Origin: DAOULT01 sp964646625
GTDB lineage: Bacteria > Chloroflexota > Anaerolineae > CAZYHC01
Length of the DNA stretch: 64,000 bases
Assembly (NCBI GenBank): GCA_964646625.1
Contig: CAZYHC010000003.1
Coordinates: forward strand, 124,001-188,000
Direction of reading: 5' to 3'
A program made the translations under genes and the position numbers. Positions 50,801 to 57,134 of the stretch are shown piece after piece. Below the pieces are notes generated by a model. The model saw only the letters and a list, made by a program, of their open reading frames with translations. It had not been told where the DNA came from and did not search any database. Position 1 is the stretch's first letter, and each line of letters opens with the position of its first letter.

Positions 50801-51510
50801 CTCTGGACTACGATCCTTCCACGTTGGGTTTGGCCGTAACTGCCAAAGTGACGGCCTTGCTGAACGGCGAGAAGCTGCGTCCTGCTCCTACTATCGCCAG
50901 GGTGGAGGCCGATCTTTGTCGGGCCTGCGGCACGTGCCAGAGCCTCTGCGAGTTCCAGGCTATCCAGGTTAGAGAGGATGAGCGAGGAGTATTGGTCGCC
51001 CAGGTAGACGTGGCCCTCTGTCGGGGCTGCGGCACCTGTGCGGCCCATTGCCCATCGAGCGCTATCACGGCCGGCTATTCGACTGACGAGCAGTTGGAGG
51101 CTATGCTGGAAGCAGTCCTGGCCGGCCCTGAGCCCAAGGGGGTGATCTTTACCTGTAACTGGAATGCCTACCGCGCCCTGGAGACGGCCGGCCTCAATAG
51201 ATTGAGCTATCCGGCCAGCGTGCGGCCTCTCAAGCTGATGTGCCTGGGACGGCTGCACCCGGGTCTCGTCCTCAAAGCTTTCGAGCTGGGAGCCAGGGGT
51301 GTGCTGCTGTTGGGCTGTCCCCCCGGCGAGTGTCACTACGGCTTCGGCAACCAACGGGCCGAAGAACTCTTTGCCCAGACCAGGGCGCTGGCCCACCTGT
51401 TGGGCTTGGGGGAAGAACGGTTACACCTGGATTGGATGGCGGCCGAGGAAGGGGAGACCTTTGCCCAAAAGGTCAGGAAGTTCTCCCAAGACATTCAGCG
51501 GCAGGATTAG
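47863..51510 (+). CDS. HdrA/GltD(NfnB)-like/MvhD multidomain Fe-S flavoprotein fusion
   Basis: A 1215-residue electron-transfer fusion. In order: an HdrA-type FAD start (LIVGGSVAGVSAALDLAQAG); a ferredoxin motif (CTACAECEKVCP); a GltD/NfnB-like NAD(P)H:FAD unit with CKAACPGGIHVQGYVALIRE, VAIVGAGPGGLTAAWCLAKE and VIVVGGGNVAIDSAM; a Cys-rich CLDCGVCSECLECVRVCEPE; and an HdrA N-terminal-type domain (IGVFVCRCGDHISRTVDVKA) placed internally. Two [4Fe-4S] motifs (CRACGTCQSLCEF, CRGCGTCAAHCP) and an MvhD-like end follow. The HdrA Cys/Sec loop is lost (PPHILKYKLL), and the MvhD CNWC motif is CNWN. It probably links NAD(P)H to the Hdr/ferredoxin system. GTG start after TTGGAG. A 33-bp palindrome is inserted in frame near residues 212-222. 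Confidence 0.88.
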   Translation: MTRGALIVGGSVAGVSAALDLAQAGIEVYLVERSPFLGREGADGIPPHILKYKLLEAAKHPDIHLLTGALVTRLEDHVAQVQQIPRYVDLSKCTACAECEKVCPVMVIDEGRERPAIYKDGQETVPNVYVIEKRGIAPCKAACPGGIHVQGYVALIREGKFAEALNLIREAIPFPGICGRVCTRPCEAVCRRGEYDEPIAIEYLKRFAADYKVPGTLEVPGTSVAVNPKQRERVAIVGAGPGGLTAAWCLAKEGYGVTVFEALPVAGGMMAVGIPEYRLPREVLQGEIAAIEQLGVEIRTNTPIGPAKLSLDDLQEEYEAVFVAVGTHLSRRLAVPGEDLEGVWHGVEFLRQVALGRRPRVGPRVIVVGGGNVAIDSAMTARRLGGEQVTILYRRSREEMPASPWEVAEAEEEGVNIHFLAAPVRILGQDGGVSGVECVRMELGEPDESGRRRPVPIEGSEFVIEADVVVAAIGQAVGTSLAGLAAAKGGTFVVDPVTLATNRPGVFAGGDAVSGPATVIEAIAAGKRAAVSIVRYLRGEDLAAGRTAEPPHTEDIDYHTPEKVERRPRVKMPSRPLSKRQDFAEIHLGFDQEQAVAEAERCLDCGVCSECLECVRVCEPEAIDHQAQGATLTLDIGAVILAASSKQLAASGEPVVAGNEQEGIYQVEPDDVIQASAAAANAMMRIKGHRASTTKPLAPALYPLAPRIGVFVCRCGDHISRTVDVKAVVDRAIGLPGVVYAQDLLFSCSPDQATLIGHAIDEHHLDRVVLAACSCCSLDQVCYSCTYQRVRCKDNLSLWSDKCGFEFVNIREQCAWVHGDAPDNGLVTAKAASLVAAAVARAARLKPLVDEIVTLDDRVLVVGNGPVARETIAALSAQGLNAVTPSPRDTRARESLWEKPRPVSVSGSAGDFKVTLRQGSMEERLRVSAIVISATNEGELNRLRSAFVGQDLIGPLIGADEAAWSPLETRLPGVFLCHPALDYDPSTLGLAVTAKVTALLNGEKLRPAPTIARVEADLCRACGTCQSLCEFQAIQVREDERGVLVAQVDVALCRGCGTCAAHCPSSAITAGYSTDEQLEAMLEAVLAGPEPKGVIFTCNWNAYRALETAGLNRLSYPASVRPLKLMCLGRLHPGLVLKAFELGARGVLLLGCPPGECHYGFGNQRAEELFAQTRALAHLLGLGEERLHLDWMAAEEGETFAQKVRKFSQDIQRQD
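48497..48529. repeat. 33-bp palindromic element, family A, inside the HdrA/GltD fusion gene
   Basis: Perfect 15-bp arms AGGTGCCTGGCACTT and complement around TGG. Translated as KVPGTLEVPGTS in the linker between the GltD N-terminal Fe-S domain (AIEYLKRFAADY) and its FAD fold (RVAIVGAGPGG). Confidence 0.93.
49785..49850 (+). repeat. Low-complexity AGCAAGT-type insertion inside the HdrA/GltD fusion
   Basis: Repeated agcaagtagcaagcagttgg-like units interrupt the sequence expected after GAVILA, where HdrA proteins normally continue into a TG-containing FAD loop. The coded residues (SSKQLAASGEPVVAGNEQ) do not resemble HdrA. Confidence 0.5.
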
Positions 51511-51538
51511 AACACGGATCAATCAGGAGAAACGGGGG

Positions 51539-52672
51539 ATGGATGCCATAGAACAAGCTGTCAGGAATACCCAAGCCTATTACTGCCTGGAATGTGGCAA
51601 GTGTACCTCGGTCTGCCCTGTGGCCCGTCGAAATGGAGCCTTCTCCCCACGCCTGATGGTGGAGAAATGTGTCAAGGGACAGGGCCAGGAGTTGTTGACC
51701 GAGGGATTAATGTGGGTCTGTTTGACGTGCAGGCGTTGCAGCGAAATTTGCCCTTCGGACGTGTACTATTCTGAGTTCACCCGCGCTCTGCGGACCGAAG
51801 CGCGCCAGCTTAACCAGGAAGGCCACTGCTCCCACGGCCAGGCCATCCAAACCCTGATGCGCATCATGACCGCCCCGGAGCTGAAACAGAATCGCCTGGA
51901 CTGGCTGGACCAGGATTTGAGAACCTCCACCAAATCCGATACCCTGTATTTCGTGGGCTGTCTGCCCTATTACGACGTGCTTTTCAACAAGCTCGGCGCG
52001 CAGGGAGTGGATATTGCCAGGAGCGTGGTCAGGGTGCTCAATCGCTTGGGGATCGAGCCCGTTGTTTTGCCCAATGAACGTTGCTGTGGTCACGATCTCC
52101 TGTGGGAAGGCGATGTCGAAAACTTCCGTCGCCTGGCCGAAGAGAACGCGGCCATGATCCGGGCGACAGGAGCAAAACGCATCGTCACCGCCTGTCCCGA
52201 AGGTTACCGTACCCTCAGCGTGGACTATCCCCACTACGTGGGCAGGCTGGACGTGGAGGTGATGCACGTCTCCGAGCTTCTGGCCGATAGGCTCGAAGAG
52301 TTGAAGTTGCGCCCCCTGGAAGGCAAGGTGACTTACCAGGATCCCTGTCGTCTGGGCCGGTACATGGGGGTCTACGACGCGCCTCGAAAGATCATCGAGG
52401 CCCTGGGACTGGAGTTGGTGGAGATGGAATACAGCGGCCCCAGAGCTCTATGCTGCGGCACCAGCGCCTGGACCAACTGCGGTCAGGTCTCCAAGGACAT
52501 CCAGGTGGAGCGTTTGCGCCAGGCCAGGGCCACCGGGGCCGAATTGCTGGTTACGGCCTGCGCCAAGTGCCAGATTCATTTCAGGTGCGCGATGGACGAC
52601 ATCAACCGCAGAGACGAAATAAGCATGGAGGTGCGCGATCTGGTCACCCTGGTGGCCGAGGCGTTGGACTGA
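51539..52672 (+). CDS. Heterodisulfide reductase HdrC-HdrB fusion-like protein
   Basis: A 377-residue fusion. The N-terminal HdrC-like part has two [4Fe-4S] motifs (CLECGKCTSVCP and CLTCRRCSEICP). The HdrB-like part carries two CCG domains: YFVGCLPYY...RCCGHD...CPEG, and YQDPCRLGR...LCCGTSAW...CAKC, which in HdrB hold noncubane [4Fe-4S] clusters reducing disulfides. In bacteria without coenzyme M heterodisulfide, HdrB-like subunits reduce other acceptors, not identifiable here. The start is the ATG at MDAIEQ, preceded by AGGAGA. It follows the HdrA/GltD fusion by 28 bases, so one complex is likely. Confidence 0.92.
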   Translation: MDAIEQAVRNTQAYYCLECGKCTSVCPVARRNGAFSPRLMVEKCVKGQGQELLTEGLMWVCLTCRRCSEICPSDVYYSEFTRALRTEARQLNQEGHCSHGQAIQTLMRIMTAPELKQNRLDWLDQDLRTSTKSDTLYFVGCLPYYDVLFNKLGAQGVDIARSVVRVLNRLGIEPVVLPNERCCGHDLLWEGDVENFRRLAEENAAMIRATGAKRIVTACPEGYRTLSVDYPHYVGRLDVEVMHVSELLADRLEELKLRPLEGKVTYQDPCRLGRYMGVYDAPRKIIEALGLELVEMEYSGPRALCCGTSAWTNCGQVSKDIQVERLRQARATGAELLVTACAKCQIHFRCAMDDINRRDEISMEVRDLVTLVAEALD

Positions 52673-52688
52673 ATGAGGATTTGTATTC

Positions 52689-52717
52689 TTGACAAACAGC
52701 AGATTCTCTGATATTAT
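52689..52717 (+). promoter_or_regulatory. Promoter of the AbrB/PIN toxin-antitoxin pair
   Basis: TTGACA, 17-base spacer, TATTAT, about 40 bases before the antitoxin start. It would give the islet its own transcript inside the hdr cluster. Confidence 0.7.
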
Positions 52718-52759
52718 TACCTTATCGTGAAAGTAATGACTATACAGAGAGGTATGACG

Positions 52760-53032
52760 ATGAAGGAAATGGAGGAGTATATTCGGACGGTGACGACCAA
52801 AGGCCAGGTTACCATTCCGGCGGAGATCAGGCGGTTACTGCAGGTGGCGCCCGGTGACAAGGTCGTGTTTCGGGTAACAGAAGGCGGTGTTGAGCTTCAA
52901 CCCGCAACCATGACTCTGGAGGATACTTTTGGGGCGGTCACCCCCCTTAAAAAGCCAGAGGATTTTGCCGTCCTTCGAGAGACAGCTATTGAAGAACACG
53001 TTCAAAAAGTAGTTGAGGAGATGAAAGAGTAA
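52760..53032 (+). CDS. AbrB/MazE-type antitoxin
   Basis: About 90 residues. A swapped-hairpin DNA-binding domain is clear in YIRTVTTKGQVTIPAEIRRL and the LQVAPGDKVVFRVTEGG strand; the C-terminal part (EDTFGAVTPLKKPEDFA, EEHVQKVVEEMKE) would wrap the toxin. The most likely start is the ATG at MKEMEEY, giving AGAGAGG good spacing; ATGs at 52754 and further upstream are possible. It precedes the PIN toxin by 2 bases and probably represses the promoter just upstream. Confidence 0.88.
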   Translation: MKEMEEYIRTVTTKGQVTIPAEIRRLLQVAPGDKVVFRVTEGGVELQPATMTLEDTFGAVTPLKKPEDFAVLRETAIEEHVQKVVEEMKE

Positions 53033-53034
53033 CC

Positions 53035-53442
53035 ATGCAATTCATTGATGCCAATGTCTTTATCCGTCATCTCACCCGCGATGACCCAGAGAAAGCCCAG
53101 GCTTGCTTTGAACTGTTTCACAAGGCGCAACGGAGGGAACTCACCCTCATCACCTCAGAGTCGGTGATTGCCGAGGTGGTCTATGTTCTTGCCTCAAAAC
53201 AGCTCTACAATCTCCCCCGTGAGGAAATTCGGAAACTTCTTTACCCGCTTCTATCGCTTCCTGGGCTGAGACTAACTCATCGGAAGATGTATCTTCGGGC
53301 TCTAGACCTTTATGCTACCTATCCGCTTGACTTTGAAGACGCTCTGACAGTGGCCCAGATGGAGCGTCAAAAGATCAGTGAACTTTATAGCTATGACCGA
53401 GAGTTTGACCAGGTAGCCGGGATCACCCGCTTAGAACCATAA
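53035..53442 (+). CDS. PIN-domain ribonuclease toxin (VapC-like)
   Basis: A 135-residue PIN nuclease. Acidic metal ligands appear in FIDANVFIRHL (Asp5), SESVIAEVVYVL (Glu), YPLDFEDALTVAQM (Asp) and the final YSYDREFDQV (Asp). VapC-type toxins cleave tRNA or rRNA when freed from their antitoxin. The ATG immediately follows the antitoxin stop, a standard coupled TA arrangement. Confidence 0.92.
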   Translation: MQFIDANVFIRHLTRDDPEKAQACFELFHKAQRRELTLITSESVIAEVVYVLASKQLYNLPREEIRKLLYPLLSLPGLRLTHRKMYLRALDLYATYPLDFEDALTVAQMERQKISELYSYDREFDQVAGITRLEP

Positions 53443-53525
53443 CCTGTAGAGTACAGGCTCAAACTCTGTGTTCTCCGTGTCCTCTGTGGCTTGAATTAGA
53501 GTCTCCGGCTAGCTTCTGGAATGGT

Positions 53526-53669
53526 ATGACTGGCTTCAGAAATGTTCTAGTGCGCGAGTACATCGAGATAGACCATCAAACGGTCTACGACATCTTGCAG
53601 ACCAGGCTAGATGACTTCGAGGAGTTTGCGCAACATGTGATAGACTTTATTGAAAGTGAGGGGGAATGA
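53526..53669 (+). pseudogene. C-terminal remnant of a HepT/DUF86 toxin
   Basis: A 47-residue frame, MTGFRNVLVREYIEIDHQTV onward, matching the end of HepT-type toxins, where RNxLVHxY carries the active-site Arg and His. Here the His position is Arg, and the N-terminal two-thirds of the protein is absent. It overlaps the HicB-like gene as ATGA. Probably decayed, with a small chance that it is still translated. Confidence 0.65.
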
Positions 53670-53893
53670 AATACCTGGTAACGTTGCGAGAAGCTGAAGA
53701 AGGCGGTTACACAGTTGAAGTACCGGCCTTACCCGGCTGTGTTTCAGAAGGCGACAGCTACGAAGAAGCTCTGGCAAACATCCGCGAGGCCATAGAACTC
53801 TACCTGGAAGAAGTGGGAGACGAACTTAACGTAAATCCCAGGGTGCTTATAACCGAGGTAGAAGTCGAAGAGTTTCTGGATTTATTGAATTGA
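53666..53893 (+). CDS. HicB-family antitoxin-like protein
   Basis: A 75-residue protein with the HicB partial RNase-H fold: KYLVTLREAEEGGYTVEVPA, LPGCVSEGDSYEEALANIRE and an AIELYLEE helix. HicB normally neutralises HicA; no HicA-like double-stranded RNA-binding toxin is next to it, so it may be solitary or regulatory. The ribosome site AGTGAGGGGG lies in the end of the hepT remnant. Confidence 0.88.
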   Translation: MKYLVTLREAEEGGYTVEVPALPGCVSEGDSYEEALANIREAIELYLEEVGDELNVNPRVLITEVEVEEFLDLLN

Positions 53894-53905
53894 GGAGGTA
53901 TCTAA

Positions 53906-56467
53906 GTGTCCAGGAAAGATTTACGCATCGGCGTTTTCGTTTGTGAGTGCGGGTTAAATATCGCCGGTTCGCTGGACTGCGAAGCGGTGCGCAGTTACGC
54001 CGAGACGCTGTCCGACGTGGTGGTGGCCGCCCGCAACAAGTACACCTGCGCCGACCCCGGCCAGCAGGAGATCAAGCGTCTGGTGCAGGAGTATAATCTC
54101 AATCGGGTGGTGGTGGCTTCCTGTTCACCCCGCCTGCACGAGCCGACTTTCCGCCACTGCATCGAGGAGGTGGGACTTAACCCCTACCTGCTGGAGATGG
54201 CGAACATCAGGGAACACTGTTCCTGGGTGCACCTGCACGACCGGGAGGCAGCCACGGCCAAGGCCAGGGACATCGTCAAGGTGGCGGTGGCCCGCGCCCG
54301 CTGGCTTTATGCTCAGAAAGAGGAGCGGGTGCCTGTGACGGACGCCGCCCTGGTCATCGGCGGAGGAGTGGCGGGCATCCAGGCCGCGCTCGATCTGGCC
54401 GATGCCGGACACCAGGTCTATCTGGTAGAAAAGAAGCCTTCCATCGGGGGGATCATGGCTATGCTGGACAAAACCTATCCCACCATGGATTGTTCTATAT
54501 GAATACTCGGCCCCAAAATGATGGATGTCGGTCGGCATCCCAACATCAAGCTGCTAGCCTACAGCGAGGTAGCAGACATCTCCGGTTACGTGGGCAACTT
54601 TAAGGTCCGGGTGCGCAAAAAGGCCCGCTTTGTGCACGAAGAAGAGTGTACCGCCTGCGGCGAGTGCGTTGAGGTGTGTCCTATCGTCGTCGCCGACGAG
54701 TTCCAGATGGGCCTCTCTACCCGGCGGGCCATTTACATCCCTTTCCCTCAGGCCGTTCCCTCCGCTTATCTGATCAACATCGAGGAATGCATGGGCGATA
54801 ACCCCATCGCCTGTGGCAAGTGCATCGAAAAGTGCGAGAAGCAATGCATTAATTTCGATATGCAGGATGCGATCGTAGAGTTCGAGGTGGGAGCCATCAT
54901 CGTAGCCACCGGCATGGATGTCTACGACCCTACCGCCCTGGACGAGTATGGCTATACCCGTTACGATAACGTCATCACCAGCCTGGAGTTCGAGCGGCTC
55001 ATCTCCGCCGGTGGGCCCACCGAGGGTCATTTCATACGCCCCAGCGACTACACCACCCCTAAGCGCATCGGCTTCATTCAATGTGTAGGGTCTCGTTCCG
55101 AGAAACGGGGCAACCCCTACTGTTCCAACATCTGTTGTATGAACACCGTTAAAGACAGCCTCCTGCTCAAGGATCACTACCCGGATACCGACATCAAAGT
55201 GTTCTACATGGACATTCGGGCCTTCGGCAAAGGCTTCGAAGACCTTTACAAACGCAGCAAGGCCGAGGGGGTCAAATATATTCGTGGCCTGCCGGGCGAG
55301 GTGGTAGAGGATGCGGCCACCAAAAACCTGAAGGTCTTTGTGGAAAACACCACGGCCGGTCAACTGGAAGAACACGAGGTGGACACGCTGGTGCTGTCTA
55401 TTGGGGCCGTGCCTAATCAGGATGCAGACGTTATCCGCCAACTTTTGACCCTGTCTCGCACCAGGGATGGTTTTTACATGGAGTCACACCCCAAGCTCAA
55501 GCCGGTGGACACCCCGACCAAAGGGGTCTTTCTGGCCGGTTGCGCCGAAGCGCCCAAGGACGTCAAAGATAGCGTCACCCAGGCCGGAGCAGCAGCAGCC
55601 CGGGCCGGTATCCTGCTCAATGCCCCCCAGATCAGGGTGGAGGCCATCACCGCCGTAGTAGACGAAGCCGCCTGCAAAAAATGTGGTCGTTGCGCGGCGG
55701 TGTGTCCTTACGCGGCCCTCGTCTGGGAGAAAAAGCAGGTCGCCCAGGTTATCAGCGCCGCTTGTGCCGGGTGCGGCACCTGTGCGGCGGAATGCCCTTA
55801 CAATGCCATCACCATGCGTCACTTCACCGACCAGCAGATCTACGCCCAGATCGACGCCATGCTGGAGGAAAATCCCCTGGATAAGATCGTGGCTTTTGCC
55901 TGCAACTGGTGCTCCTACGCCGGAGCAGACACGGCCGGCACTTCTCGGCTGCAATTCCCGCCCCACGCCCGCCTCATTCGCACCATGTGCTCAGGACGCG
56001 TGGCGCCGGATTTCGTATGGTACGCCTTCCAGAAAGGGGCGTCGCTGGTCCTGGTGTCCGGTTGTCACTACGCCGACTGTCACTACATCAATGCCAACCG
56101 CAATACGGTGCGCCGCGTGGACGCCCTGTGGGAAGGGTTGGAGGAAAAAGGCCTCCGCCCCCAAAGGTTACAACTCGAATGGTGCAGCGCCGCCGAGGGT
56201 CAGAAGTGGGCGGTGATCATGCGTGAGGTGGAGAAGATACGCGCTACGGTCACGGCCCAGGAGATCGCCAAGACCAAAGCCACCCTGGTGGGGGTCAAAG
56301 TGCCGACCAGAAGCAAAGTAGCCAGGCTCAAAGAACCGACGCCCGTTACGATGCACTGTATGCGGTGCGGCCATAAATGGGACACGATATACGAGCGGGC
56401 TGCTGATGAAGAGCGGATGTGTCCGGCCTGCCGAAGCAACAGCGTGCGGGTTCTGGTCGAGAAGTGA
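53906..56467 (+). CDS. hdrA: Selenocysteine-containing HdrA-MvhD fusion (in-frame TGA at 54500-54502)
   Basis: A single 853-residue gene read through TGA; conventional calling would split it into 53906-54502 and 54518-56467. Order: HdrA N-terminal domain (IGVFVCECGLNIAGSLDCEA), FAD fold (ALVIGGGVAGIQAALDLADA), then TYPTMDCSI-U-ILGPK, where U is codon 199 and HdrA proteins have Cys or, in some methanogens, Sec. An inserted ferredoxin (CTACGECVEVCP; CGKCIEKCEKQC), a thioredoxin-reductase-like core and two [4Fe-4S] motifs (CKKCGRCAAVCP, CAGCGTCAAECP) follow. An MvhD end with CNWCSY, CSGR and CHYADCHY comes next, and a zinc ribbon (CMRCG...CPAC). HdrA bifurcates electrons at FAD. GTG start behind GAGGAGGT. 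Confidence 0.9.
54500..54502 (+). other. UGA codon predicted to specify selenocysteine
   Basis: In-frame TGA in C-S-I-TGA-I-L-G-P-K-M, forming a CxxU motif with Cys196 at the conserved HdrA Cys position. The same frame continues with HdrA similarity for another 655 codons. Confidence 0.85.
54523..54540 (+). promoter_or_regulatory. Predicted bacterial SECIS hairpin
   Basis: GGATGTC pairs with GGCATCC (one G-T) around a GGTC apical loop, 27 bases after the TGA. GGUC in the apical loop and this distance fit SelB-binding bSECIS elements such as fdhF. The lower stem may extend weakly toward the TGA. Confidence 0.7.
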
Positions 56468-56472
56468 AAAAT

Positions 56473-56501
56473 TTGATAAAAGGGCCAGTTTATGGTATAA
56501 T
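56473..56501 (+). promoter_or_regulatory. Promoter directly abutting coaE
   Basis: TTGATA, 17-base spacer, TATAAT with TGg extension. Its -10 ends only 3 bases before the coaE ATG, so the transcript would have almost no leader. Confidence 0.55.
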
Positions 56502-56504
56502 GTT

Positions 56505-57113
56505 ATGAAATACATCATTGGCCTGACCGGGAACATCGCCACCGGCAAAAGCGCCGTGCTGAAAATGCTGGCAGACCTGGGGGCCAAAACGATCGACGCT
56601 GACGCCCTGGTCCATCGGTTGATGAAGAAAGGGACCCCCATCTGGCAGGCCGTCGTGGAGGATTTTGGCCCGGACATTTTGACCGTCGAGGGCGAAATCG
56701 ATCGGGCCAGGCTGGGAGCCATCGTCTTTTCCCAACCAGCCGCTTTACGTCGATTAGAAGCAATCGTCCATCCGGCTGTTATGGCCCACACCGAAGAGTT
56801 GATCAGCCAGGCTGAGGAAGCGGTGGTGGCGATCGAGGCCATCAAACTCATCGAGGCCGGTATGCATCACAGGTGCGATGCCCTGTGGGTGGTGACCTGT
56901 GCCCAGGAGAAACAACTGGCCCGTCTGATAGAACAACGAGGGCTGAGCGAGAAGGAAGCCCGCACCCGTCTGGCCGTCCAGGGATCACAAGCGGACAAAT
57001 TAGCTTTAGCAGACGTGATTATCGATAACAGCGGCTCTTTACAGGAAACGCGACGACAGGTAGAATTGGAATGGAGAAAAATCCCTATTATCCATTCATG
57101 GGAGGTACAGTAG
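56505..57113 (+). CDS. coaE: Dephospho-CoA kinase
   Basis: Last enzyme of coenzyme A synthesis, phosphorylating the 3'-OH of dephospho-CoA. 202 residues with Walker A GLTGNIATGKS at the N terminus, TIDADALVHRLM, the LEAIVHPAVM segment and the VVTCAQEKQLARLIEQRG lid region. The ATG begins MKYIIGLTGN, exactly where the family starts; no ribosome site precedes it, and a -10 box lies just ahead, suggesting a leaderless message. CoA supply fits the neighbouring CoA-dependent Kor and Suc enzymes, though that link is only inferred. Confidence 0.95.
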   Translation: MKYIIGLTGNIATGKSAVLKMLADLGAKTIDADALVHRLMKKGTPIWQAVVEDFGPDILTVEGEIDRARLGAIVFSQPAALRRLEAIVHPAVMAHTEELISQAEEAVVAIEAIKLIEAGMHHRCDALWVVTCAQEKQLARLIEQRGLSEKEARTRLAVQGSQADKLALADVIIDNSGSLQETRRQVELEWRKIPIIHSWEVQ

Positions 57114-57134
57114 AGAAATAAGGAGGCGATAGCA

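Noticed and set aside
53443..53525. Small RNA or gene in the TA islet
   Set aside because: Contains a ctccgtgtcctctgtggc string that I have a vague memory of as a dispersed motif, but no structure, promoter or coding evidence.
54500..54502. TGA in hdrA as an ordinary stop, nonsense mutation or gene boundary
   Set aside because: The following frame lacks its own ribosome site, continues HdrA similarity without loss and the TGA sits exactly on the conserved Cys position with a GGTC-loop hairpin downstream. Not excluded without the Sec genes.
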